Below are positions 50,961-59,732 of a stretch of DNA of 64,000 nt, piece by piece. The notes below the pieces were generated by a model. It did not search any database. It saw only the letters and a list, made by a program, of their open reading frames with translations, and was not told the DNA's origin. Within the stretch, counting starts at the first letter, position 1, and the number at the start of each line of letters is the position of its first letter. The translations under genes were made by a program, and so were the position numbers. This DNA is from Neobacillus cucumis (GTDB lineage Bacteria > Bacillota > Bacilli > Bacillales_B > DSM-18226): assembly GCF_023715505.1 (NCBI RefSeq), contig NZ_JAMBOH010000008.1:1-64000 (forward strand). Reading direction: 5' to 3'.

Positions 50961-52002
50961 ATTCGTTGATAAGCCTATGGCCTGCTGCCTTTTCCAGACG
51001 GTTCATGATGGCATGTCCCACGCCTTCATCCGGAAAAACTTCGCTAAAAATAATATCTACTTGCCCCTGGTTGAAGCTCCGTAACGTATCATAGAGAGCG
51101 GCCGCAACGGTATCAAGATCGGTCCTTCTACCACACGATAGAACCAGTTCAGCCTCATAGAAGCCGCAATTTTCTTCCGTCGTCAACACACCAACCCGGA
51201 GCCCTTCCGCTTGCTTCTCTGTTACTAATTTTTGCAAAAATTCCTTCGGGCCTGCGACCATATAAAGCGGGGCATTCGGCGCGTAATGCTGATATTTCAT
51301 TCCAGGTGCCTTTGGACGTGCGGATTGGTCCTTTAAGGCCGCATCCTCCTCAACTTCGCCGACGACTGCCTCAAGCTGCTCTTTCGTTATGCCGCCTGGT
51401 CTTAAGATCACGGGGGTCCCAGCGGTACAATCGATAACAGTTGATTCAACGCCTACACCTGTTGCCCCTCCATCTAACACTCCAGCAATTTTTCCATTTA
51501 AATCATCCAACACATGTTCAGCCTTAGTCGGGCTCGGTTTTCCAGAACTGTTGGCACTAGGGGCAGCGATTGGCAATCCACAAGTTTTCAACAGCGCCAG
51601 TGCGACCGGATGATCTGGCATCCTAACCGCAACGGTGTCAAGACCGGCAGTTGCCTTTTCAGACAAAACGCCTTCCTTCTTTTTAAAAATAATCGTCAGC
51701 GGTCCTGGCCAAAAGGCATCGATTAGTTTTGCCGCCGTTTCAGGGACTTCGGTTACAAATCTACTAAGCTGGCTGCGATCGGCGATGTGAATTATTAACG
51801 GATTATCCCCAGGCCGTCCTTTCGCTGCAAAAATTTTAGCCACTGCTTCATCATTTTCAGCATTACCGCCAAGGCCGTAAACAGTCTCTGTGGGCAGGGC
51901 GACGACTTCATTTTCCCTTAAAAAATTGGCTGCATCCACAACCTGTGGATTATTTTCAAGTTTATCCACATATTTATCCACTTTCCAAACATTTGTGTTC
52001 AT
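50959..52002 (-). CDS. tsaC: Threonylcarbamoyl-AMP synthase (Sua5/YwlC)
   Basis: 347-residue long-form Sua5 enzyme that makes threonylcarbamoyl-AMP for t6A37 of ANN-decoding tRNAs. The YrdC domain (about 20-205) has LPTETVYGLGGNA and SANSSGKPSPTKAEHV; the C-terminal Sua5 domain (about 230-345) follows PGMKYQHYAP. The start at 52002 has AAAGGTGG upstream. The start region is embedded in a cluster of DnaA boxes. Confidence 0.95.
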   Translation of the reverse strand: MNTNVWKVDKYVDKLENNPQVVDAANFLRENEVVALPTETVYGLGGNAENDEAVAKIFAAKGRPGDNPLIIHIADRSQLSRFVTEVPETAAKLIDAFWPGPLTIIFKKKEGVLSEKATAGLDTVAVRMPDHPVALALLKTCGLPIAAPSANSSGKPSPTKAEHVLDDLNGKIAGVLDGGATGVGVESTVIDCTAGTPVILRPGGITKEQLEAVVGEVEEDAALKDQSARPKAPGMKYQHYAPNAPLYMVAGPKEFLQKLVTEKQAEGLRVGVLTTEENCGFYEAELVLSCGRRTDLDTVAAALYDTLRSFNQGQVDIIFSEVFPDEGVGHAIMNRLEKAAGHRLINE

Positions 52003-52224
52003 AGTTATCCACCTTTATAGATGACGAGACTTTTATCGAATTTTGGCGAATTTACACGGAAAAACTCCTATTTGTTCACCTTATACGTTTGAAAGTATAA
52101 AAGAAGGTGGGTATAAATACAAGCTTTATCCACAAATTGTGTATAACTTCTTTGAAAAAGTGGATAACTTTGCGGGTTAATCCACAACTATAAAGAAAAT
52201 TTTAAAAATAACGAGTTATCCACA
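51944..52224. promoter_or_regulatory. DnaA-box cluster around the tsaC (ywlC) start
   Basis: Perfect TTATCCACA boxes lie at 51962, 52126 and 52216 (plus strand). One-mismatch boxes are at 51974 (TTATCCACT), 52005 (TTATCCACC) and 52178 (TAATCCACA) on the plus strand, and at 51944-51952, 52138-52146 and 52159-52167 on the minus strand. I recall that B. subtilis has an oriC-proximal DnaA-box cluster at ywlC that binds DnaA and affects initiation; this looks like its counterpart. The 185-base gap 52003-52187 otherwise holds no gene. Confidence 0.8.
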
Positions 52225-52634
52225 TTTAAAACGTGTCGAATATGCTCAGATTCATAAAAATCTGTGGGTATTGCTTCTCGTTCGATTTTTTGAAAGCCCA
52301 TTAATTCAAAAAATGGCAAGGCCACACTTTTATTTGTTGCCAAAAACAAGCTTTTCATCCCTTTTTCTTTTGCTAGTTGTACCATTTGGTCAAAAAGGAC
52401 AAAGATTTCTTTATCGGCTTGTCCTGGTGAAACCACCAGTGAACGCAGCATGCCGTATTCATTGAATGCCTCCATACCAAGTGAACCGCGGATCGTGCCG
52501 TCCTCATTTTCTAATAGGAGGAAATAGTCGATCGCTTCTGCGGTTAGTCCACCGGTCCCTAGGTTTGCTCTTGTCAGGAACTCTCGTATATTTTCCAAAT
52601 CTTCTTGATTAGCTCTGCGAATTAATGCCTGCAT
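52188..52634 (-). CDS. GNAT-family N-acetyltransferase (YwlB-like)
   Basis: 148-residue acetyltransferase of the GNAT fold. LRSLVVSPGQADKEIFVLFDQMVQLAKEKG is the acetyl-CoA loop region and LFLATNKSVALPFFELMGF the typical end of the fold. The position next to ywlC and its length point to YwlB. ATG 52634 has GAGGTG upstream; an in-frame GTG at 52643 overlaps that site. The substrate is unknown. Confidence 0.8.
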   Translation of the reverse strand: MQALIRRANQEDLENIREFLTRANLGTGGLTAEAIDYFLLLENEDGTIRGSLGMEAFNEYGMLRSLVVSPGQADKEIFVLFDQMVQLAKEKGMKSLFLATNKSVALPFFELMGFQKIEREAIPTDFYESEHIRHVLNVDNSLFLKFSL

Positions 52635-52810
52635 CCTATCCACCTCGTTTAAAAGATTCTACCCTATTACTATGAAAAACCAGAGATAATAGAACTGATA
52701 GATGCGTAATTTTTATTAGAAAACTCACTGATTAGCTAGACCTAAGAACGAAGACAAAGGCGAAGCTGCAATTATGTCTGATTGGAAAGTTATACTTTCC
52801 TATCGGCTTA

Positions 52811-52839
52811 CAAAAAACCAGTCCGACGCTGGACTGGTT
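52811..52839 (-). terminator. spoIIR terminator
   Basis: AACCAGTCC and GGACTGGTT pair around GACGCT; on the minus strand the stem is followed by TTTTTT. The stem begins immediately at the spoIIR stop codon. The rest of the 204-base gap (52635-52838) holds nothing I can support. Confidence 0.88.
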
Positions 52840-53813
52840 TAGTTAAACATTTGCTCCCACATTTCCACTACGAAGAACTTTACTTTTACTGGTTCTTCGT
52901 CCTTAGCTGTATATATAGGTGTTTCTTTCTTCGCCTTCGCTGCCTTCTTGATCTTCTTTACTTCTTCTACAGTCCTCTTTGTAGTCTGTACTTCCTCTGT
53001 TTGTTTTTTCTCGTCTTGTAATTCTACTTCAGGCTTCTTTTCTACTTGTACTTCATCTATCCGTTTTTTTTCTACATGTATTTCTTCTACCGGTTTCTTT
53101 GGCTCTTGTACTTCTTTTACCGTTGTCTCCTGAACTTGAGCTACTTCTTTCGCAGGTTGTTCCACTTCTTCTACTGTTTCAGATTGTTCATCTTCCACTG
53201 CTGCAGGGGCAGAAGTGACGACAGCCTCATCTGTGTTTACATCCTCCTGTTTCTTTTTACTAATGGTTTCCGCTTTTGCCACATGCTTTTCCTCAAAACC
53301 GTCACTTACGGCAACACCATTCGAAAAATCAAGGAAGCATAACGGCGGGTATAAGACGCACCACCAGTTCGCCCCTTCCCCTTTGCCTAACGTAATCAAG
53401 ATCGCTTGGTATTCCCCTGCCGGATATAAGTACTGGCCATATAATTTAGTTGGAAAGCTTACTTTTCCAAACTCGACCTTTACGGACTGGTTGGATCCTT
53501 GTTCATGGACTACTTTTTCTGCAATATCCTGAATCTCCGGAAGCTTGCCATTGATGACTTTCTTTGCTTCGTTCATGGAGGTCAAATCTTGTACCCAAAC
53601 TGTAATTTTGGCATTAACGGCATCGCGCACCTTGCGTTTGATGGCTTGATCCTCTTCAAAGTCACTGTTTGCCAAAATCCTGAGGCGAATCGCCTGCCCT
53701 GGAATGACGATTGACTCCTTTGATGCTGCTTCAGTCTTTGGCATATATAAATTCAACATTGTTCCCAATGATAAAATGACTAAGTATCCCCAAACTATTA
53801 GTTTACCTCTCAT
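52839..53813 (-). CDS. spoIIR: Stage II sporulation protein R, with a long low-complexity insert
   Basis: 324 residues, about 100 more than B. subtilis SpoIIR. SpoIIR is secreted from the forespore and triggers SpoIIGA to process pro-sigma-E. Here a signal anchor (about 4-27) and a normal core (about 33-170, AIRLRILANSDFEEDQAIKRKVRDAV; YPPLCFLDFSNGVA) are followed by about 120 charged residues rich in VEEVQ/EKK repeats, then the usual C-terminus VKVKFFVVEMWEQMFN. ATG 53813 has AAAGGAG upstream. Confidence 0.93.
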   Translation of the reverse strand: MRGKLIVWGYLVILSLGTMLNLYMPKTEAASKESIVIPGQAIRLRILANSDFEEDQAIKRKVRDAVNAKITVWVQDLTSMNEAKKVINGKLPEIQDIAEKVVHEQGSNQSVKVEFGKVSFPTKLYGQYLYPAGEYQAILITLGKGEGANWWCVLYPPLCFLDFSNGVAVSDGFEEKHVAKAETISKKKQEDVNTDEAVVTSAPAAVEDEQSETVEEVEQPAKEVAQVQETTVKEVQEPKKPVEEIHVEKKRIDEVQVEKKPEVELQDEKKQTEEVQTTKRTVEEVKKIKKAAKAKKETPIYTAKDEEPVKVKFFVVEMWEQMFN

Positions 53814-53947
53814 CTCTAGCACATCTCCTTTGCCCTTCGATAGTTTCATTTTGGACAAAGAATAAGAATCTTAAACTAGTAAATTTGAAAAAATAGATTT
53901 TGGAGACTGGAGTGGTGAGCAAGGAATTTCCGTTATATAAAGAAAAA

Positions 53948-53985
53948 AGAGCATTAAATCGATATGCGATTTAACACTCTTTTAT
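53948..53985. terminator. Terminator after prmC
   Basis: AGAGCATTAAATCG and CGATTTAACACTCT pair with one mismatch, with T-rich sequence on both sides. The right arm overlaps the end of prmC. Confidence 0.8.
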
Positions 53986-54915
53986 TTCGGCAAAAACCAT
54001 CCGATCCCTGCCATTAATATCATTAACTATTTCGACATTAACCTTTGGAAAAGTATTTCGAATCAGCTCTGCTACCGCTTCTCCCTGCCCCATACCGATT
54101 TCAAAACAAACGAGTGCGGTTGGAGCGAGGACTTGTGGAAGTTCCGCCATAAAACGGCGGTAAAAATCCAAGCCATCATCACCAGCAAACAAGGCCCGAT
54201 GCGGCTCATGCTCCTTTACAACCTTAGACATTGTTTCGATGTCTGCGCGTGGAATATAAGGCGGATTCGATACCACTACATCCAGTTTCTCGCCATTCTC
54301 CATAAACGGCTGGAGCAAATCCCCCTGAATAAACCTGACATCCGCCCCAAGCCGCGCAGCATTTTCCCGCGCCACCGCAAGCGACCCCTCCGCAATATCA
54401 GTAGCCGTCACCTTAACGGTGCCTGTTACCGTTTGTAACGTCTCCGGATTATTATTGGTGCCTGTCACCATTTTCACCTTTTGCATTGCCGTCAGCTGGT
54501 ATTCCAGTTTCAGCGTGATGGCTATTGCGCCGCTGCCTGTGCCGATATCAGCTAAGCGGATTTCTTGGTGGCTGCTGAAGATATCCTTCATGCGCTGGAG
54601 TGTTCCATAGACGAGTTCTTCTGTTTCCGGCCGTGGGATGAGGACCTCGTCGTTGACGATGAAAGTCCGGCCGTAGAATTCTTCTGATCCAATCAGGTAT
54701 TGGACCGGGACGCCTACTTCAACATGCTCCCGCACCGCCTTCTCAAACGCTTCCAAGACGCTCAGCTCTAAATCCTCTCGCATATTGGCAAACAACTGCG
54801 CCCGGGACATCCCCGTAAAATGCCGGAGTAATAGTTCGCCGGCGTTCTCATCAAGACCCGCCTCAACTAAAAAAGAAGAAGCCCATTTTAGGGCCTCAAA
54901 TACTTTTTTACTCAT
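53971..54915 (-). CDS. prmC: Release factor glutamine methyltransferase, with a 22-residue repeat-derived insert
   Basis: 314-residue PrmC, which methylates the GGQ glutamine of RF1 and RF2. The N-terminal helical domain is followed by the SAM motif [18 protein letters not shown] and the catalytic VVSNPPYIP. Between LKLEYQ and [11 protein letters not shown] lies [20 protein letters not shown] and two more residues, encoded by two copies of the palindromic repeat; without it the length would be about 292, close to the family's 285-290. ATG 54915 overlaps prfA by 8 bases. Confidence 0.93.
   Translation of the reverse strand: MSKKVFEALKWASSFLVEAGLDENAGELLLRHFTGMSRAQLFANMREDLELSVLEAFEKAVREHVEVGVPVQYLIGSEEFYGRTFIVNDEVLIPRPETEELVYGTLQRMKDIFSSHQEIRLADIGTGSGAIAITLKLEYQLTAMQKVKMVTGTNNNPETLQTVTGTVKVTATDIAEGSLAVARENAARLGADVRFIQGDLLQPFMENGEKLDVVVSNPPYIPRADIETMSKVVKEHEPHRALFAGDDGLDFYRRFMAELPQVLAPTALVCFEIGMGQGEAVAELIRNTFPKVNVEIVNDINGRDRMVFAEIKEC
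54418..54469. repeat. Pair of 13-bp palindromic repeats inside prmC
   Basis: GGTGCCTGTTACC (54418-54430) and GGTGCCTGTCACC (54457-54469) lie 39 bases apart inside the coding sequence. The insert is flanked by a 7-base direct repeat (AAGGTGA on the coding strand) spaced by 66 bases, so the frame is preserved. Confidence 0.75.
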
Positions 54916-55981
54916 TAGATGCCGCTTCCAGTCTTTTTGCTTGTTCATCCATTATCAACGCATCAATGATTTCATCAAGCTTACCTTCAACAATTTGATC
55001 TAATTTTTGAAGTGTTAAGCCAATACGGTGATCGGTTACCCGATTTTGCGGGAAGTTGTAGGTGCGAATTCGTTCAGAACGGTCACCCGTTCCAACCGCC
55101 GATTTACGAACCTGGTCATATTCAGCCTGTGCCTCTTGCTGGAATTTATCATAAACACGAGCACGCAATACTTTCATCGCTTTATCCCGGTTTTTATGCT
55201 GGGATTTTTCATCCTGGATTGAAACCATAATTCCAGTTGGAATGTGTGTCAAACGAACGGCTGACATCGTCGTGTTAACGGATTGTCCGCCGGCGCCGCT
55301 TGAAGCAAACGTATCAAACCGGATATCCTTTTCATGAATCTCATATTCAAATTCCTCAGCTTCCGGTAAACAAACAACCGTTGCCGTTGAAGTGTGAATC
55401 CGTCCGCCAGATTCAGTTTCCGGAACACGCTGTACACGGTGGGCACCACTCTCAAACTTCAATTTGGAGTAAGCACCTTGACCATTAATCATAAAACTGA
55501 TTTCCTTATAGCCGCCAAGTCCTGTTGGGCTAGCATCAATAAGGTCTGTTTTCCAACCCTGGGCTTCTGCATACCGGCTGTACATCCGGTAAAGGGTACC
55601 TGCAAACAATGCTGCCTCATCCCCACCGGCCGCACCACGGATTTCAAAGATAACGTTTTTGTCATCGTTTGGATCCTTTGGAACAAGAAGAATTTTCATT
55701 TTAGCTTCAAGCTCCTCAATTTGGGCCTCAAGCTCATTCACTTCTTCCTTCACCATTTCACGCATTTCGGCGTCAAGCTTCTCATCAAGCATTGCCTTTG
55801 CCTCTTGGAGCTGTTCACGAGCCTCTTTATATTGGCGGTAGGTCTGTACGGTTTCTTGTATATCAGATTGTTCTTTTGAATATTCGCGAAGTTTTTTTGA
55901 ATCATTAATAATTTCTGGATCACTTAAAAGTTCGTTCAACTTTTCATAGCGATCTTCCACAGATTGAAGACGATCAAACAC
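54908..55981 (-). CDS. prfA: Peptide chain release factor 1
   Basis: 357-residue RF1 reading UAA and UAG. The catalytic GGQ is in [17 protein letters not shown] (about 230) and the [25 protein letters not shown] block is typical. The start is GTG 55981 with GAGGTG upstream. It is followed by its own methyltransferase gene prmC with an overlap. Confidence 0.97.
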   Translation of the reverse strand: MFDRLQSVEDRYEKLNELLSDPEIINDSKKLREYSKEQSDIQETVQTYRQYKEAREQLQEAKAMLDEKLDAEMREMVKEEVNELEAQIEELEAKMKILLVPKDPNDDKNVIFEIRGAAGGDEAALFAGTLYRMYSRYAEAQGWKTDLIDASPTGLGGYKEISFMINGQGAYSKLKFESGAHRVQRVPETESGGRIHTSTATVVCLPEAEEFEYEIHEKDIRFDTFASSGAGGQSVNTTMSAVRLTHIPTGIMVSIQDEKSQHKNRDKAMKVLRARVYDKFQQEAQAEYDQVRKSAVGTGDRSERIRTYNFPQNRVTDHRIGLTLQKLDQIVEGKLDEIIDALIMDEQAKRLEAASNE

Positions 55982-56098
55982 AGTTTATTCACCTCGAGTT
56001 TTAGTCCATAACATTCTAATTATAGTATAGGTGAAAACCCCCGTCAAAACCAAATTGAGGGAGAAATTTTTTTATGAGGCCAAACCCTTTTTTTTCAT

Positions 56099-56130
56099 AC
56101 AAAAAAACATGCCCTAAATCAGAGCATGTT
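56099..56130 (-). terminator. Terminator after the YhcN-like lipoprotein gene
   Basis: AACATGC and GCATGTT pair around an 11-base loop; the minus strand continues with a run of T. The right arm touches the stop codon at 56129. Confidence 0.75.
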
Positions 56131-56623
56131 ACCTGCGGTCCTCCTGGACACGTACTTCGATATTATAACGCGGGAGAGCTGTAACCAGCTTACGGTGAAG
56201 GCGAGCCTCCGCATCGTTTCTAGCTTTATCAGAAAGCATTCCTTTTTTATAAACGGTTACCCACATGCGGTCACCGTTAATCCATACTGAGTCGGTCCTA
56301 AACTCATCTGTATCAGCAATCACTTGTTTGGCTTTGTTGATATCGTTGCCATGATTAGTCGCACCAGCTTCACCACCGCTGCCCGTCCGCTTTAGATCAA
56401 GGAAGTTCGGGTTTTGATTGGTGATATCGTCTTCTACCAAGTGCTGTTTGTTTTTACCGCGATCAGCTGTGGAATCTACATTATTACCACGGATGTTCAT
56501 TTGGTCAGAATTCTTTTTGCGAAGGTTATTGGCGTTATCATCCGAACCAAGGTAAGCTCCCTGACAGCCGCTTAATAGAAACATACACATGATACTTACA
56601 AGATACATCCACTTTTTTAACAT
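56129..56623 (-). CDS. YhcN/YlaJ-family sporulation lipoprotein
   Basis: 164-residue lipoprotein: signal peptide MLKKWMYLVSIMCMFLLSG with lipobox LLSGC, a polar linker, and a C-terminal YhcN/YlaJ domain (about 85-160, ADTDEFRTDSVWINGDRMWVTVYKKGMLSDKARNDAEARL). Family members are found in spore membranes and affect germination or outgrowth. The start is ATG 56623 with GGAGGTG 6 bases upstream; the open frame further upstream only runs through a 21-bp repeat array. Confidence 0.83.
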   Translation of the reverse strand: MLKKWMYLVSIMCMFLLSGCQGAYLGSDDNANNLRKKNSDQMNIRGNNVDSTADRGKNKQHLVEDDITNQNPNFLDLKRTGSGGEAGATNHGNDINKAKQVIADTDEFRTDSVWINGDRMWVTVYKKGMLSDKARNDAEARLHRKLVTALPRYNIEVRVQEDRR

Positions 56624-56714
56624 TCTTACACCTCCAATATTATCATGCCCGGCCCTGTTTAATTTGAGCGAGAGAAATATTTCCAAGGCTCTGTTCATTG
56701 GGAGGTTAAAGTGG

Positions 56715-56840
56715 ATTCCACTTGTTTTGAATATAATTCCATCAATTTTATAAGTAATGCCGTTGATTCTAGCTATAATTCCACCGAATTCAGCCAACAT
56801 TCCGCGCAAACTCCTGTTGATTCGCTAACCAACACTAATA
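56715..56840. repeat. Array of six 21-bp-period units with ATTCC anchor
   Basis: Six units of 21 bp start at 56715, 56736, 56757, 56778, 56799 and 56820. All share ATTCC (ATGCC and ATTCG as variants) at the unit start, while the other 16 positions differ strongly. It has the same period, copy number and total length (126 bp) as the elements at 45729 and 63792, but a different anchor. It lies between the YhcN-like gene and tdk. Confidence 0.6.
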
Positions 56841-56902
56841 ACCCTAACCTAAATCCAGCCACAAAAAACTGCCTGAGAAATCAACTCTCAGACAGTGTTA
56901 AC

Positions 56903-56963
56903 AGTGTCAGGCACCGATTATCATTTTTTCACATCGTTAACCACGTTAACGGTGACAGGCACC
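56903..56963. repeat. Pair of 13-bp palindromic repeats after tdk
   Basis: AGTGTCAGGCACC (56903-56915) and GGTGACAGGCACC (56951-56963), 48 bases apart start to start. The second ends one base before the tdk stop codon. Flanking GTTAAC and ACGTTAACG extend both. The paired layout resembles that in prmC. Confidence 0.65.
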
Positions 56964-56964
56964 A

Positions 56965-57561
56965 TTAGCGGGCTGGTACTGGTGATGTTTTTGGGACTTC
57001 GTGGTGGTGGCGGCACCGCGGCTCGTACGCTTCAGCAGCACCGACTAATATAACGGGGTCATGGTAGGAAGCAGGACGGCCGTCAATCAAACGCTGTGTT
57101 CTGCTGGACGGTGAACCGCAGACGGTACACACAGCTTGAAGCTTTGTTACCGCCTCTGCTACCGCCATCAATGCCGGCATCTGGCCAAAGGGCTCGCCGC
57201 GGAAATCCATATCAAGGCCGGCGCAAATCACGCGGTGACCGCTGTCCGCCAATTGCTGAACAACCCGGACAATCCCTTCATCAAAAAACTGAACTTCATC
57301 TATCGCAATAATATCAATATCTGCCTCTACATGATGCAAAATCTCAATAGAATGGGAAATTGGCTTCGCATGAAAAGAAGAGCCATTATGGGATACTACA
57401 GACTGTTCACTGTAACGATTATCAATTTTCGGCTTAAACACAGCTATATTTTGTTTCGCAAACTGAGCCCGCCTGACCCGACGAATCAATTCCTCTGATT
57501 TTCCGGAAAACATACTGCCACAGATAACCTCAACCCATCCGCTTTGTTTCATTAAGTACAT
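56965..57561 (-). CDS. tdk: Thymidine kinase
   Basis: 198-residue type II thymidine kinase of nucleotide salvage. P-loop [11 protein letters not shown] (about 15-25), [11 protein letters not shown] (Asp-Glu of the lid/catalytic region), a zinc-ribbon CxxC in VCTVCGSP, and the thymidine-site tail. ATG 57561 is supported by a GGAG site 9-10 bases upstream and by the MYxMKQSGW start known from B. subtilis Tdk. Confidence 0.95.
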   Translation of the reverse strand: MYLMKQSGWVEVICGSMFSGKSEELIRRVRRAQFAKQNIAVFKPKIDNRYSEQSVVSHNGSSFHAKPISHSIEILHHVEADIDIIAIDEVQFFDEGIVRVVQQLADSGHRVICAGLDMDFRGEPFGQMPALMAVAEAVTKLQAVCTVCGSPSSRTQRLIDGRPASYHDPVILVGAAEAYEPRCRHHHEVPKTSPVPAR

Positions 57562-57684
57562 AAACGGTGTCTCCTTCCTATAACGAACCCTGTTACGACT
57601 ATATTGTCTATTTTAAGCTGAACTCTCAACTATATTTAAGTATTTTTCGTGCATATCTATGTGAATACTCTAATTTTTTTCAAT

Positions 57685-57719
57685 AAAAAACAGGCAAGCC
57701 ATAGGTCCTCTTGCCTGTT
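57685..57719 (-). terminator. rpmE terminator
   Basis: AACAGGCAAG and CTTGCCTGTT pair perfectly around an 11-base loop; the minus strand continues with TTTTTTATTG. It lies 10 bases after the rpmE stop. Confidence 0.9.
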
Positions 57720-57729
57720 CCCCGAGTAA

Positions 57730-57945
57730 TTATTGTTGTTGTTGTGACTTAAGGCCGTATTTTTTGTTGAAACGATCAACACGTCCGCCTGCTTCAGCGA
57801 ATTTTTGACGACCAGTATAGAATGGATGACATTCAGAACAAGTTTCAACACGGATTTCATTTTTAACTGAACCAGTTTCAAACGTATTACCGCATGCACA
57901 AGTCACCTTTACCATTTTATAATTAGGATGAATTCCTGCTTTCAT
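57730..57945 (-). CDS. rpmE: 50S ribosomal protein L31 (zinc form)
   Basis: 71-residue L31 with the four zinc ligands Cys16, Cys18, Cys36 and Cys39 (TCACGN and [10 protein letters not shown]). The C+ form is the one made under zinc-replete conditions; a C- paralogue may exist elsewhere. It lies between tdk and rho, in the conserved order. The Gln-rich tail (SQQQQ) is unremarkable. Confidence 0.96.
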   Translation of the reverse strand: MKAGIHPNYKMVKVTCACGNTFETGSVKNEIRVETCSECHPFYTGRQKFAEAGGRVDRFNKKYGLKSQQQQ

Positions 57946-58148
57946 TTCTTTTCAGCTCCTTCCGCCCTGAATCATTCGAAACAGAGTTATATAAATACTT
58001 GTCTTTTCGAACAAGCACCAATTACATAAAAGACACTGCACCCATTATAACAAGGGTAACCCAATTTTGCAAGTTGGGATTTGTTGGTTTCTTTTTGAAA
58101 AAGTAACCTGACGCTTCCCTTTACAACGGCTTGTCCGAGCACAATCTA
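57946..58148. other. rpmE leader region
   Basis: This 203-base gap between rho and rpmE includes the GGAG site of rpmE and an AT-rich stretch. I find no convincing leader structure or gene in it. Confidence 0.35.
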
Positions 58149-59414
58149 CTACGAACGGCGACTCTTTAACTCCTCGCTTAATTGAGCGAAAAATTCTTCA
58201 TTCGACTTTGTCTGGCGTAATTTTTTCAAGAAGCGCTCGGCAAAATCTGGTGAATCAGACATCGATTTGCGAATCGCCCATAATTTATCCAAATGATCCT
58301 TCGGAATAAGCAACTCTTCTTTACGCGTACCAGAGCGGCGAATATCTAGCGCAGGGAAAATACGGCGCTCCGCAAGCCCGCGGTCAAGATGCAGTTCCAT
58401 GTTACCAGTTCCTTTGAATTCTTCATAAATGACATCATCCATCCGTGAACCGGTATCGACAAGCGCCGTTGCAAGAATCGTCAAGCTGCCGCCCTCTTCA
58501 ATATTACGGGCAGCCCCGAAGAAACGCTTCGGACGGTGGAACGCCGCCGGGTCAATACCACCGGAAAGCGTACGGCCGCTTGGCGGGATGACCAGGTTAT
58601 AGGCACGGGCCAAACGCGTAATACTATCCATCAGAATCACGACATCTCGCTTATGTTCCACTAAACGCATCGCGCGGTCAAGCACAAGCTCAGCAACTTT
58701 AATATGGTTCTCAGGCACCTCATCAAACGTCGAGCTGACGACATCCCCAGCGACAGAACGTTCAATATCGGTTACCTCTTCCGGACGTTCGTCAATTAGC
58801 AGAACGATTAACTCGACATCGGGATGGTTGGTTGTAATGCTATTAGCAATTTCCTTTATCAACATCGTTTTACCGGCCTTTGGCGGTGCCACAATCAAAC
58901 CACGCTGTCCAAAACCAACCGGCGCCACAACATCCATAATCCTCGTTGACAGATGTTTTGGCGTTGTTTCCAGCTTCATTTGTCTATCTGGATACAGCGG
59001 TGTTAAAGCGGGGAAATAAACACGCTCTTTCGCTGATTCCGGGTCTTCCCCGTTGACCGCCTCCACATGGAGCAAGCCATAATAACGTTCATTTTCTTTT
59101 GGAGGCCGAACCTTACCGGACACCTTGTCCCCATTACGAAGATCAAAACGGCGGATTTGCGAAGCGGAAATGTAGATATCCTCTGAGCTTGGCGAATAGT
59201 TGATTGGCCGTAAAAATCCAAAGCCCTCTGATTGAATGATCTCGAGTACGCCTTCCATAAAGAAAAAGCCTTGTTGTTCGGCGCGAGATTTTAAGATCGC
59301 AAAAATTAGTTCTTTTTTCGTTAATTTGCTGTAGTAGGTTACTTTATATTCGCGTGCTAGCTCGTAAAGTTCCTTCAGCTTCATATTCTCTAAACTTGAA
59401 ATTGTTAAATCCAT
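58149..59414 (-). CDS. rho: Transcription termination factor Rho
   Basis: 421-residue hexameric RNA helicase. The N-terminal Rho_N helix bundle and cold-shock RNA-binding domain (about 50-120, [20 protein letters not shown]) precede the ATPase with P-loop [16 protein letters not shown] (about 178-190) and [16 protein letters not shown]; the R-loop region [19 protein letters not shown] is intact. In B. subtilis the next gene is glpX, which is absent here. Confidence 0.97.
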   Translation of the reverse strand: MDLTISSLENMKLKELYELAREYKVTYYSKLTKKELIFAILKSRAEQQGFFFMEGVLEIIQSEGFGFLRPINYSPSSEDIYISASQIRRFDLRNGDKVSGKVRPPKENERYYGLLHVEAVNGEDPESAKERVYFPALTPLYPDRQMKLETTPKHLSTRIMDVVAPVGFGQRGLIVAPPKAGKTMLIKEIANSITTNHPDVELIVLLIDERPEEVTDIERSVAGDVVSSTFDEVPENHIKVAELVLDRAMRLVEHKRDVVILMDSITRLARAYNLVIPPSGRTLSGGIDPAAFHRPKRFFGAARNIEEGGSLTILATALVDTGSRMDDVIYEEFKGTGNMELHLDRGLAERRIFPALDIRRSGTRKEELLIPKDHLDKLWAIRKSMSDSPDFAERFLKKLRQTKSNEEFFAQLSEELKSRRS

Positions 59415-59732
59415 TTGTACACCACTCTTTAAAATTTTTCCAGCAAATCCGCCTTATGAGCGAGAGATTGTCTAGGTTAGATAATAATTAGATAATAGAG
59501 GAATTGAAATAGAAGTAGAAAAAGAAATGAATAGGATTGCAGAATATATGCATAATAAAAACAATTACTATTTTACCCTCTGTACAAAAAATTAATCAAC
59601 TAAAAATTATTAATTCCAATACTGGTAATTATTTCTTACCCTATTTAATCAAATGAAGAGACTAGATGCAATCAATCTAGCCTCTTCCACTGTGTTTATA
59701 GTGTTAATGGTGCCTGTCACCATTAACCTATT
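59415..59732. other. Gene-free spacer between murA2 and rho with hairpin and palindrome
   Basis: The 318-base gap holds a 12-bp hairpin at 59656-59686 (AAGAGACTAGAT with ATCTAGCCTCTT; weak T-run) that may end murA2 transcription, and the palindrome at 59703-59727. The rest is AT-rich without a gene; glpX, expected by synteny, is not present. Confidence 0.55.
59703..59727. repeat. Extended palindromic repeat after murA2
   Basis: The clearest copy of the family: 10-bp arms GTTAATGGTG and CACCATTAAC pair perfectly around CCTGT. It lies 5 bases after the murA2 stop codon (core 59709-59721, 11 bases away). Confidence 0.75.

Noticed and set aside
52087..52111. GTTTGA and GGGTAT near 52.1 kb as another sigma-B promoter
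   Set aside because: The spacing is 16 bases and no plus-strand gene follows.
57657..57899. 80-codon minus-strand frame overlapping rpmE
   Set aside because: Shadow of rpmE and its terminator in another frame.
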